Below, piece by piece: positions 1 to 6,526 of a stretch of 17,327 nt of DNA (the first letter of the stretch is position 1; each line of letters opens with the position of its first letter). The notes beneath the pieces were generated by a model, which saw nothing but the letters and a program-made list of their open reading frames with translations, did not search any database and was not told the DNA's origin. The DNA comes from Pavlovales sp. CCMP2436 (taxonomy: Eukaryota > Haptophyta > Pavlovophyceae > Pavlovales). The translations under genes and the position numbers were made by a program. The stretch spans positions 137,234-154,560 of the forward strand of contig MU631363.1 in assembly GCA_026770615.1 (NCBI GenBank), in the 5' to 3' direction.

Positions 1-206
1 ACCAACCTCACCTCTACCACCACCATTCCTGCTGCCAGGACTAACGTCTGACGTCGACCAAGTCAGTGAGTGAACAACACCTGTTGAACCATGCTGAGCC
101 GCTTTATATATGGTGTTGAATAGGGGAGCCGCCGGTCCATTGGATCGACGAGCGCCCAATTTATCGGAATCGTCCCGTACTACATACGACTAAATGTTAA
201 AATGGA

Positions 207-290
207 TTTTAAGGCGCAGATACGAGAGAAGGCGTGACGCCCATACCATAATTTTTTTAAGGCGTAGATACGAGAGAAGGCGTGACGCCC
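207..290. repeat. Two-copy direct repeat, 36 bp, period 48 bp
   Basis: Bases 207-242 and 255-290 are the same 36-mer with one difference (C/T). Each begins with TTTTAAGG and ends with GGCGTGACGCCC, whose GGCGTGACGCC part is nearly palindromic. A weaker echo (AAGGCGTGATGACGC) follows at about 314-328. The repeat lies just outside the virus-like genes, so it could be a boundary or terminal remnant, but nothing else shows that. Confidence 0.7.
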
Positions 291-461
291 GTAACCCTAA
301 CAAAAATGCTGCCAAGGCGTGATGACGCGGCTCAGTGCGCGATGGCGCTCTCCACGCTGTGAAGTGCGGCTTGCTGCGTGAGGGGATCGGCGGTGCTGCT
401 GCAATCGGGGAGCGTCAAGTTCTAAGTGCTAGCTCTTTTATGAAGAAAACAGAAAAAAAAC

Positions 462-470
462 ATTCGGGCG
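462..470 (+). promoter_or_regulatory. TTCGGGC promoter-like motif upstream of ORF 481
   Basis: ATTCGGGCG follows an A-rich run (450-460) and ends 10 bases before the ATG at 481. It is one of five such sites next to start codons in the virus-like block. Confidence 0.45.
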
Positions 471-480
471 CGCGCGCAAG

Positions 481-660
481 ATGAACGCGACCACGCGCCC
501 CAAGGACCGCGGCCAGGCGCACAAGGCCGCGGTACAGGCGGTGCTCAACAAGCTCAGCGTCGCGGAGGTACCTGGTATGCACACCTACGAGCCGACGACG
601 AACGATTTCGAGCGGGCCAAGACCGTCGTCAAGGCGACTTACAACAATGGCGGCATGTGA
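481..660 (+). CDS. Small hypothetical protein, 59 aa, virus-like block
   Basis: An ATG-to-TGA frame of 59 codons, with mostly G or C at third positions as in the neighbouring genes. The product is hydrophilic and weakly basic, has no membrane segment or recognisable motif, and starts MNATTRPKDRG. The start is supported by the A-rich plus TTCGGGC motif ten bases upstream, shared with other genes here. It ends three bases before the end of the minus-strand gene 664-975, a tight convergent packing typical of viral rather than host DNA. It may be a whole small protein or the N-terminal stub of a shortened one. Function unknown. Confidence 0.45.
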   Translation: MNATTRPKDRGQAHKAAVQAVLNKLSVAEVPGMHTYEPTTNDFERAKTVVKATYNNGGM

Positions 661-663
661 GCA

Positions 664-975
664 CTACGAGCCGCCGTCCGACGCAATTACCTCGATGATG
701 AACTCAAAGCGCAAGTGGCGCCTGTAATGCGAGCGGTACGCACGCTGGATGGTGCTCGCCGCACGGGTGAGCGCCTCGTGCTCCGGGGAAACGCGCTTCC
801 TGCTTAATACGTTGCGTACGAGCCCGAGTGGACACCAGCTGGGCACGACGTCTTCATCCTGGGGCCGTCGACGCGCGTAATACATTTTCACGAGCTTCCA
901 CAAGGCGGTCAATATGCTCGTGAGGCCCGCGATGCCGCCGATGAGCGCGAGGATCTCTGCCTCAGCAATAAGCAT
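664..975 (-). CDS. Small membrane protein with an IQ (calmodulin-binding-like) motif
   Basis: The product has 103 residues. Residues 8-30 form one hydrophobic membrane segment, followed by a basic stop-transfer patch (YYARRRP). Residues 76-86 match the IQ consensus IQxxxR(G)xxxR with I76, Q77, R81 and R86, inside a strongly basic helix. IQ motifs bind calmodulin or related EF-hand proteins, so a role at a membrane in contact with host calmodulin is possible but inferred. The ATG at 975 follows TTTTTCGGGTGCG by nine bases, the shared viral promoter-like motif. It diverges from the membrane protein at 1092 across a 116-bp AT-rich spacer. It stops at TAG, which argues that TAG is a true stop here. 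No specific family was recognised. Confidence 0.6.
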   Translation of the reverse strand: MLIAEAEILALIGGIAGLTSILTALWKLVKMYYARRRPQDEDVVPSWCPLGLVRNVLSRKRVSPEHEALTRAASTIQRAYRSHYRRHLRFEFIIEVIASDGGS

Positions 976-984
976 CCACGTGAA

Positions 985-997
985 CGCACCCGAAAAA
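985..997 (-). promoter_or_regulatory. TTTTTCGGGTGCG promoter-like motif of gene 975-664
   Basis: Read on the minus strand, a T-run is followed by CGGGTGCG, ending nine bases before the ATG at 975. It matches the A/T-run plus TTCGGG(C/T) pattern at 462, 1848, 2226 and 4161. Confidence 0.45.
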
Positions 998-1091
998 TCT
1001 AATTCTAGTCTAATTATGCAAGCCTTAAATTCGTACTACGGAGCTCTTTAATTTTCGCAATCGGTCAATACCGGCAATCTAGCTGTAAGAA

Positions 1092-1469
1092 ATGTCCATC
1101 GCCTCCGCCGCCACGTACACCGTGACGCAGAGCGCGGGCGGCATCGTCATCGGCGCGCTCATCAACCAGGCGATCCCCGCCCTCGCCGACCTCGAGCCTA
1201 TCGAGCAGACGATCGCGCTCGTGGCGCTGCAGGCGGTCCTCAACGGCGGGTCGGTCGCCGCGGGCATGTACCTCTTCAACCGCACCCAGAACGACCCGAC
1301 CGGCGGGCTCATGTTCATCTGGGCGCTCATCGTCACGCAGCCGGGCCTGACCGATCGGATGCGGCTGCTTGCGTCCGAGCTCGGAGTGCACGTGCGACAG
1401 TATGCACCGACCGCGGCCGCTTCGGTCCTGAGCAGCGCCGCGCTTCGTTATCCCGCCGAATCGTGCTGA
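1092..1469 (+). CDS. Multi-pass small membrane protein, virus-like block
   Basis: The product has 125 residues with about three hydrophobic segments: residues 14-31 (GGIVIGALINQAIPAL), 36-62 (rich in A, L, V, G) and 71-86 (GGLMFIWALIV). The C-terminal 35 residues are more polar and Ala-rich. Third positions are almost all G or C until near the end, where the frame looks looser, so the last 20 or so residues may be altered. Size and topology resemble the small virion-membrane proteins of nucleocytovirus relatives, but I recognise no family. It converges with the paralogous pair at 1533-2200. The spacer upstream has a degenerate TTTTCGCAATCGG that may be a weak form of the shared promoter motif. 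Confidence 0.6.
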   Translation: MSIASAATYTVTQSAGGIVIGALINQAIPALADLEPIEQTIALVALQAVLNGGSVAAGMYLFNRTQNDPTGGLMFIWALIVTQPGLTDRMRLLASELGVHVRQYAPTAAASVLSSAALRYPAESC

Positions 1470-1532
1470 GCACGGCCTGGTCGCCGCGCACCGACGCCAT
1501 CTCTCGCGCAGTAGGCGCCGGTCGCTTTTTAG

Positions 1533-1826
1533 TCACGCGCTGGGACTTTTGGGCATGAGCATCGGGTGCAGGTATTCGGCGCCCACGTAATAGAGGGCGC
1601 CGAGGCCGGCCGCCGCGAGCAACGGCGAGTTGATGCCGGTGGCTTGCATGAACGGCCGCACGGGGCCTGGGTACAGGTAAGCGACCGCGAGCACTATGCT
1701 GCCGCCGAACATGGCGGCTCGCTGCCTTTGAGCGGCATCGTAGGCGAAGAGCGCTAGCGGCAGCGCGATGCGCATGTGCTCGACGTTGAAGCCGGGGGTG
1801 ATGGCAGCGGCTGCGACCGTGGCCAT
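1533..1826 (-). CDS. Small membrane protein, paralogue A of a tandem pair
   Basis: The product has 97 residues, starting MATVAAAAIT. It aligns with the next gene upstream on the same strand: both begin MATVA, and both contain YPG.V.P(F/Y), then TGINS, then AAGLG.L.YVGA.Y and a C-terminal LMP. Two hydrophobic helices lie around residues 40-57 and 72-88. I chose the ATG at 1826 because it matches the paralogue's start and lies downstream of AATATTCGGGCG. A longer start at 1892 would overlap the stop of the upstream paralogue as ATGA, adding 22 residues with no counterpart in the paralogue. Probably a minor virion or host-membrane protein; function unknown. It ends in TGA. Confidence 0.65.
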   Translation of the reverse strand: MATVAAAAITPGFNVEHMRIALPLALFAYDAAQRQRAAMFGGSIVLAVAYLYPGPVRPFMQATGINSPLLAAAGLGALYYVGAEYLHPMLMPKSPSA

Positions 1827-1847
1827 ATCTCGATGGAGCAAAGGAGA

Positions 1848-1858
1848 CGCCCGAATAT
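1848..1858 (-). promoter_or_regulatory. ATTCGGGCG promoter-like motif of gene 1826-1533
   Basis: The minus strand reads AAATATTCGGGCG, ending 21 bases before the ATG at 1826. The core ATTCGGGCG is identical to the copy at 462-470. It helps decide the start at 1826 rather than 1892. Confidence 0.45.
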
Positions 1859-1888
1859 TTAGTGGCACGAGCACGTCTTGCGCGCGGT

Positions 1889-2200
1889 TCATTTGACGGG
1901 CGCCGTGGTCGGCGGCATGAGCGCGTCCTGCACGTAGAAGGCGCCCACGTAGAAGAGCACGCCGAGCCCGGCCGCCGAGAGGAACGACGAGTTGATGCCG
2001 GTGAACTGCGCGACGAGCACGGTGTAGGGGTACACGCGTCCCGGGTAGACGATTGCGGCCGCTGCGATCGCCGCGGCGCCAAACTGCGCGACGTGCGACT
2101 TGCCCAAGGAGCCGCCGAGCATCATGCCGGGCGGAAGGCTCGGCCGCGCGTAGTCGGCTACGAAGCCGAGAGCGACTGCGGAGATGGCGACGGTTGCCAT
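1889..2200 (-). CDS. Small membrane protein, paralogue B of a tandem pair
   Basis: The product has 103 residues, starting MATVAISAVALG. The C-terminal half carries the same signature as paralogue A (YPGRVYP, TGINSSFLSAAGLG, YVGAFYVQ, ALMPP). There are three hydrophobic stretches: residues 2-15, about 40-53, and 75-90. The ATG at 2200 is preferred over an upstream in-frame ATG at 2374 because the extra 58 residues would be Arg/Ser-rich and unlike the paralogue, and because ATTTTTTCTGGGCG, a one-base variant of the promoter-like motif, lies 25 bases upstream. The pair probably arose by local gene duplication. Function unknown; a virion membrane role is inferred only from size and topology. Confidence 0.65.
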   Translation of the reverse strand: MATVAISAVALGFVADYARPSLPPGMMLGGSLGKSHVAQFGAAAIAAAAIVYPGRVYPYTVLVAQFTGINSSFLSAAGLGVLFYVGAFYVQDALMPPTTAPVK

Positions 2201-2225
2201 GGCTTGTTGGGTGCTTGTTGCATGC

Positions 2226-2239
2226 CGCCCAGAAAAAAT
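2226..2239 (-). promoter_or_regulatory. Variant promoter-like motif of gene 2200-1889
   Basis: The minus strand reads ATTTTTTCTGGGCG. Relative to TTCGGGCG it has one extra T inside the core. It ends 25 bases before the ATG at 2200. Weaker than the other copies. Confidence 0.3.
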
Positions 2240-2336
2240 CTCAACAATTTCGTGTGCGCCGATCGCAATGAGGACGCGCGCGGGCGACTCGGCCGCGCAC
2301 CCGATCGACCTCGACCTACGGCGCAGCGAGCGGCTG

Positions 2337-2582
2337 CTAGCTTTCGTTGTACGCGAGCGTGCAAAAGACGTCAAAGTCGAGGCGTGTGAGCAGGCCCGAG
2401 CGTAGGCCCGCGTGCTTGCAGTCGCCCCAGAGCACGAGCAGGTCGGAGTAGTACAGCGTCACGAAGTCGTGTTGGCTGGCCCAGGGGCCTCGTCGCTTGC
2501 CTCGCACGGCTGGGTAGAGTCGCTCCTCAACGGCTGCTCGCTCGTCGGCTGCGTCGTGGTCGCTCTCGGTGGCGGGCGGCAT
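2337..2582 (-). CDS. Hypothetical 81-aa protein, or frame-shifted tail of the resolvase
   Basis: The frame from the ATG at 2582 to TAG at 2337 gives 81 residues. The last 45 codons, from HDFVTLYYSDLLVLW onward, have nearly all G or C third positions and clearly code. The first part is acidic (ESDHDAADERAAVEE). It overlaps the resolvase remnant, which lies in another frame on the same strand and stops at 2459. Either this is a separate small gene overlapping the resolvase end, or it is the resolvase's natural C-terminal extension displaced by a frameshift near 2590. I recognise no domain. Confidence 0.4.
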   Translation of the reverse strand: MPPATESDHDAADERAAVEERLYPAVRGKRRGPWASQHDFVTLYYSDLLVLWGDCKHAGLRSGLLTRLDFDVFCTLAYNES

Positions 2583-2872
2583 GCTGCTCCACAGACTCGG
2601 CTGCCGAAAAAGTGCGCGAGCAGGTAGCTGTCCGCCAGGTCGTCGCGCTTGCGGCTCGCCTCGAAGCGCGTGCGCCACGGGTCGTCGAGGGCCTCAAGGC
2701 GCTTCGACACGTACTCCACCGCGGCTTGCTTGTTCAGGCGGTAATCGCCGCGGCTCAACCCAAAGGCCGCCTTGACCGTGCGCGCGTGCACCACCGTGCA
2801 CCGGCCGAAGTAGCTCAGGTGGAGCAAGGCCTCGATGATCCGCATGTTGGCGCGCAGCTGCCCCGGCAGCTC
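2459..2872 (-). pseudogene. C-terminal fragment of an A22/RuvC-like Holliday junction resolvase
   Basis: Resolvases of this family cut four-way DNA junctions and resolve viral replication intermediates before packaging. The visible part holds the family's second half: a Q-L-R-A-N-x-R-x-I-E segment (2863-2833), then the helix leading to YFG, then the catalytic acidic motif R-K-R-D-D-L-A-D-S at about 2650-2626, where the DD pair and the following D correspond to the C-terminal metal-binding acids. The N-terminal half with the first catalytic Asp and the Glu strand is missing: reading upstream, the similarity stops at about 2872, where the frame becomes antisense to the helicase fragment. An open frame continues to 3013, but that part is only a shadow. 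The end beyond the DDLAD motif is unclear, with a possible frameshift. Family assignment is from motif recognition, not a search. Confidence 0.55.
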
Positions 2873-2885
2873 GGGAGGCGCGCGC

Positions 2886-3548
2886 AAGCCGTACGGGAAG
2901 ACGACGCAGAGCGTGATCAACAACACCACGCCGCTCTTCGCCGTCAACCTGGACATATCCTTCGACACGGGCGTGCGCGACCAGCCGGCGGACGCTGCGA
3001 CGCTCGAGCGCATCGAGGTAATTCCCTTTCGTGTGACTAACTACCCCAGTCTGCAGGCGCAGGCCCTCAAGCTCGAGCGGCTGCTGATCATGGCCAGGAA
3101 GAACCACGCGGACGCGCGCGCGCACTCGGTCAACGAGCTGCGCATGTGGGACGCGGCGGAGGCGCGCGGGCTCCCGGTCACCGAACTGGAGCAGGGGTCC
3201 ATCGAGCACCACCGCGAGTCGATTACCGCGCCCTTCAATGAGCCGGTCGCGCGCGCGGAGCTGTGCAAGTACCACCGCGTTGGCGACAACAACTTCGCGA
3301 ATGGCCTGCGCAACAACAACATCGCGCTGACCGAGTGCTTCATGTACATGGCCTCTTTCTGCCGCCGCTACCAGCTCAACGGCGGCGAGGACTCGCTCGT
3401 CCCGCTCGAGGTAACTTCAATCGCCGAGGCGCTCGCCGCAGCGCCGGCGGACACATTGGAGGACAAGCTCCAGCGCTTCTTCGAGACACACGTGGTCTAC
3501 GACCGCAACAAAGACGTACTGGCCTCCGTGATGATGGAGGCCTTCTAA
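2886..3548 (+). pseudogene. C-terminal fragment of a D5-like SF3 helicase
   Basis: SF3 helicases of the D5 type unwind DNA at viral origins, usually with a primase domain. The visible part begins around KPYGKTTQSV and continues with a strand ending in the sensor-like Asn (TTPLFAVNLD), then the segment ERIEVIPF, which matches the R-R-x-x-V-I-P-F region carrying the arginine finger (second R here replaced by E). A 150-residue C-terminal extension with GDNNFANGLRNN and MASFCRRY follows, ending in TAA. The Walker A and B motifs and all N-terminal domains are absent: immediately left lies the resolvase fragment on the other strand. The open frame formally starts at an ATG at 2835, but residues 1-16 are antisense to the resolvase. 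It sits 13 bases upstream of the next plus-strand gene, as in a compact viral cluster. Confidence 0.5.
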
Positions 3549-3561
3549 GCCAGAGGATTAC

Positions 3562-4164
3562 ATGACAGATGACGAAGACGAAGCCGGTGCCGTCGAAGCA
3601 GCCGCAGCCGAGGTAGCCGCAGCCGAGTTGCGGCTCCAGGCCGTGGAAGCCGCCGCAGAGGTCGCAGCAGCCGCGAAGAAGCTCAAGACCGCGCGAACTG
3701 CTGCAGCTATAGCAGCGAATATGAAGCAAGGCCTGAGCTTCCAGAGGACGGCGGGCCGTGTCACACGGAAAGCTGCGGATGACGACATAAAGATGCTCAG
3801 GACTGCAAAGTCCACGAGTATTGCGTATAACAGGGCACAGTCCAAAGGTAAACAAGCGGTGCTATTGGAGACACGGCGTACGGGCTCGGGCTCGCGCACG
3901 GTGCCGATGAATATCGAGCTCGTAAATGTGGAAGCATCCAAGGCCCGAGCCCGAGCGATGTCGCCACCCATATCGCAAGAACACACACTGGCGATGCGTA
4001 GGCGCGCAGCCCACCTACAACTGAAGAACAGAGCACAGACACCTGCCATGCAGCGTGCGCGCGAGGCTAGGTCGAAGACGGATATGGATATCGCCGACTT
4101 GGAGCGTGCTGTACTAGCTGCAAGGAGAAAGGCGGAATACGAGGCGTTCGAGCTGACGATTTAA
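3562..4164 (+). CDS. Ala-rich basic helical protein, 200 aa, virus-like block
   Basis: The ATG lies 13 bases after the helicase stop, and the TAA lies 26 bases before the ATPase start. The first seven residues are acidic (MTDDEDE). Residues 9-52 are an A/E/V/K-rich stretch that should form a long helix or coiled coil. The rest is rich in Arg and Lys, with a final helix (residues 172-195) of alternating A, R, K and E. There is no membrane segment and no known domain. The composition resembles DNA-binding or internal virion core proteins, but that is inference. Third-position GC is lower than in the ATPase, so it may be evolving more freely or be of different origin. I see no promoter-like TTCGGG motif before it. 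Confidence 0.5.
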   Translation: MTDDEDEAGAVEAAAAEVAAAELRLQAVEAAAEVAAAAKKLKTARTAAAIAANMKQGLSFQRTAGRVTRKAADDDIKMLRTAKSTSIAYNRAQSKGKQAVLLETRRTGSGSRTVPMNIELVNVEASKARARAMSPPISQEHTLAMRRRAAHLQLKNRAQTPAMQRAREARSKTDMDIADLERAVLAARRKAEYEAFELTI

Positions 4165-4173
4165 CTTTCGGGC
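4161..4173 (+). promoter_or_regulatory. TTAACTTTCGGGC promoter-like motif of the packaging ATPase
   Basis: An AT-rich segment followed by TTTCGGGC, ending 17 bases before the ATPase ATG at 4191 and overlapping the stop of the preceding gene. Same core as at 462, 985, and 1848. Confidence 0.45.
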
Positions 4174-4190
4174 CTCCGTCATAGCTGGGC

Positions 4191-5192
4191 ATGTCCGGGA
4201 AGGCCGTGAAGGCCGCTGCGAAGCCGCCAGAGGAGGACGATGATGCGGGTGATGCGAGCAGCAGCGGCCTCGAGGCGCAGTGGTCGAACGCCTCCGCACA
4301 GGGCGACATCAAGAAGAAGCGCATGCCCATGCTCAACTCGGACAAGTACGAGGAGGTCAACATCCCGCGCCTCGCGCAGTGGGACTCGAGCACCGCCAAG
4401 CTCGACGGCACGGTAATCGCGATCGGTAAGCGGCGCACCGGCAAGAGCTTCGCCTTCCGCCACATCCTGCACTCGCTCGCCGAGCACTTCCCGGCGGGCC
4501 TCTGCATCTCGCAGACCGACGAGCTCAACAAGTACTGGCGGCAGTACATGCCTTCCAAGTACATCTTCAGCAAGTTCGACCCGGAGATCCTGCACGCGGT
4601 TTTCGATCGGCAGAAGTCGATCCTGAACGACCCGCGGCTCACCGAGGAGGAGCGCGAAACCAAGGCGCGCTTCTTCATCATCCCCGATGACGTGATCAGC
4701 GACAAGCGCATACGCTACGACGCCGCCATCGCCGAGCTCTTCGTCGCGGGCCGACACTACAAGCTCTTCACGATGATTACGACGCAGTACGCCAAGGCGA
4801 TCACCCCCACCCTGCGCAGTAACGCGGACTACGTGCTCATCCTACACAACAAGCAGGAGGGGCAGCGCGAATCGCTGTGGCGCGATTTCGCGGACTTTAT
4901 GACTAAGGAGGCGTTCTACACACTCATGGATTGTTATACTGAGGATAACGAGGTGCTCATCGTCGACACGAGCGACTCGACCGCGAAACCGTGGGAGGTC
5001 CTCAAGTGGTTCAAGGCGAGCGACCCGGGCGCGTTCATGCTGGGCGACGAGGAGTACTAGGCGGGCGTCAACGACGGGAACGTCGTCCCCATGCAGTCGA
5101 CGGAGCTGCCGATACACAGCGTCCAATTGCAGTTCCCGGACATGCAGACCATGGACTCGCACCGTCAGCAGCAGCAAGGCCGGCGCCGCTAG
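4191..5192 (+). pseudogene. A32-like (FtsK/HerA superfamily) DNA-packaging ATPase with in-frame TAG
   Basis: Enzymes of this family pump viral DNA into the capsid using ATP. The Walker A motif is at residues 79-86 (GKRRTGKS). The Walker B strand is at 161-168 (FFIIPDDV), with the DD pair but an unusual Pro where a hydrophobic residue is expected. The sensor region is at 196-218 (ITTQY, then LRSNADYVLIL) with Q199 and R209. The N-terminal 40 residues are an acidic, disordered lead. The frame is open from 4191 to TAG at 5058-5060 (289 aa). It then continues open for 43 more codons in the same phase, to a second TAG at 5190-5192 whose bases overlap the Rep stop on the other strand (shared CTAG). 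The tail is Gln-rich and ends QQQQGRRR. The simplest reading is a 333-codon gene with CAG changed to TAG; the shorter protein still holds all ATPase motifs and could work. Confidence 0.8.
5058..5060 (+). other. In-frame TAG inside the ATPase gene
   Basis: The codon context is GAG TAC TAG GCG GGC. A single C-to-T change from CAG (Gln) explains it, and the frame stays open 43 codons further to the convergent stop at 5190-5192. Confidence 0.6.
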
Positions 5193-6523
5193 GCCTCGAC
5201 GTGCGCGATGCGCTCGAGCGCGTCCTCTGCCGGCTTCGTGCGCGGTAGGTTGCGGCGGTGCGCCTTGACCTTGATCAGCCGGCCGGCCTCGTAGGCGGTG
5301 ATCGGGTTGCCCTGCGCATCCTGCTCCGTCGCGGGGGCCCCGGTACTCGCCTCCTCCGCGATGTAGGTCCCGGTAATCGAGTTCACCACATGCGCATGGC
5401 GCGAGATCGGTGTCAGCGGCGGCTGGTGGTACAGCTCGGAGCCCCTGCTCGGGGTGCCCAGCCGGTCCGACGCCAGGCCGCCGACCGAGGAGGGGAGCCG
5501 CGGCTGCCCGAGCGTCGCGCGCCCGTGCGAGATCGTCGCGGGCGTCTTCGCCGCCTCCGCGCGGCGCGCCGCGTTCATGAAGCCGATCGCCTGCTTCTTG
5601 ACGTAGGCCTCCGCCACGTAGTTCTGCGCGTCCTCCGCGATCAGCTTCACGTCGAGGTGCGGCCGCTCCCACGGCTGCACGAACTCGTACCCGGACTGGT
5701 CGCGCATGTAGTAGGGGCCGGGCGTCCCGGGCGTTGGCTGGTAGAGCGCGCCCGACCAGCAGTCCAAAAAGTACGCGATGAAGGCGCGCTGGTCGAGGGC
5801 GATCTTGCTCACGTGCTTGATGTCGAGCAGCATGTGGAAGTGGAAGAGCCGCGCCACCGGGCCCACCTCGATGCCCACCTGGCTGTTCGCCGAGAGCATG
5901 ACGTCGTCGAAGAGGTCGCTCGCGTACTCGTCGCCGAGGAAGAGCGACCCGGGCACCGCCTTCCCGTACGGGTGCGCGTCCGAGCCCTCGTCCAGGTCCT
6001 CCAGTACGTAGGCACGTCCCGCTTTCTCGTTCCAGAAGTTCTTCACCTTGCCCGCCGGGTCCGGGTCGAGCGCGAGCGACTTGAGGTACTCGGCCTTGGT
6101 GAACGTCGCGTTCGGGTTCACGTAGTGCCCCACGCCCGTCGTGGACGCGCCCGCCTTGTTGGGCGCCCAGGGCTGCCAGCCGGTCTTGCTCCAGATCAGC
6201 CCGAAGCGCACCACGCGCCGCAGATGCTCGCGGCCGACGTCACTCAGCAGCGCAGTGCACGCGCCCGCCATCTGCTTCATCACGTGCGCGTTGTGCGGCT
6301 CGTCCCACGTGGCGCGCCGGTGCAGTACGAACGTGATCAGGAACTTGCTCTGCTGCACGCTGCGCCCCTGCATCTTCGTGAGAGCCTTGCGGGCGGCCGA
6401 GATCGGGAAGCCCGGGTGCCACGCGGTCTTCACGTGCCGCACGACCCGCAGGAACTCGTAACCGGGGTCCTCGTCGATGTCCAGCTGCGCCGTCTCCGGG
6501 TGCGCGAGGTGCTGCTCGGCGCG
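5189..6523 (-). pseudogene. HUH endonuclease (rolling-circle replication initiator), catalytic part
   Basis: HUH Rep proteins nick one DNA strand with a Tyr and start rolling-circle replication. Counting from codon 6442, motif I is FLITFV (residues 34-39). Motif II is HFHMLL with the metal-binding His pair H201 and H203 (5842-5834). The motif III candidate is Y280-V-K-K (YxxK), with a second Tyr at 275. A low-complexity tail rich in Ala, Thr and Pro follows, and the stop shares the bases CTAG with the convergent ATPase. There is no ATG between 6442 and the TAG at 6526-6524; the codon at 6442 is GTG. The frame is open through 6523 and in phase with the coding sequence beyond the TAG, so this is the C-terminal two thirds of one larger gene. 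Mriyaviruses are described as encoding an HUH endonuclease instead of a DNA polymerase. Confidence 0.7.
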
Positions 6524-6526
6524 CTA
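6524..6526 (-). other. In-frame TAG inside the Rep gene
   Basis: The minus-strand context is CAC CAC TAG CGC GCC. CAG to TAG by one C-to-T change is the simplest origin. The same frame codes on both sides: codons back to about 7110 upstream and the catalytic part downstream, all with GC-rich third positions. Confidence 0.6.

Larger units (their letters stand above)
1..480. other. Left-edge non-coding stretch
   Basis: No convincing gene is visible in these 480 bases. The stretch holds a two-copy direct repeat (207-290) and a TATA-like octamer on the minus strand at about 104-112 that could belong to a gene running off the left edge; an ATG at 26-24 on that strand lies at a plausible distance, but too little sequence remains to support a gene. 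The last 40 bases are A-rich and lead into the first virus-like ORF. Confidence 0.5.

Noticed and set aside
291..303. Telomere-like CCCTAA
   Set aside because: A single unit, not a tandem array.
1092..1391. Minus-strand frames over 1065-1391
   Set aside because: Antisense to the membrane protein at 1092; Arg/Asp/Glu/Gly-rich shadow translation.
2835..3013. Overlap of the resolvase and helicase frames as a true antisense gene overlap
   Set aside because: Recognisable motifs of each end at about 2873-2885. The overlapping parts read as noise in either protein.
5058..6526. TAG reassigned to glutamine in the virus-like genes
   Set aside because: The same block uses TAG as real stops: gene 664-975, the outer ATPase stop and the Rep stop. 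Point mutation is simpler.
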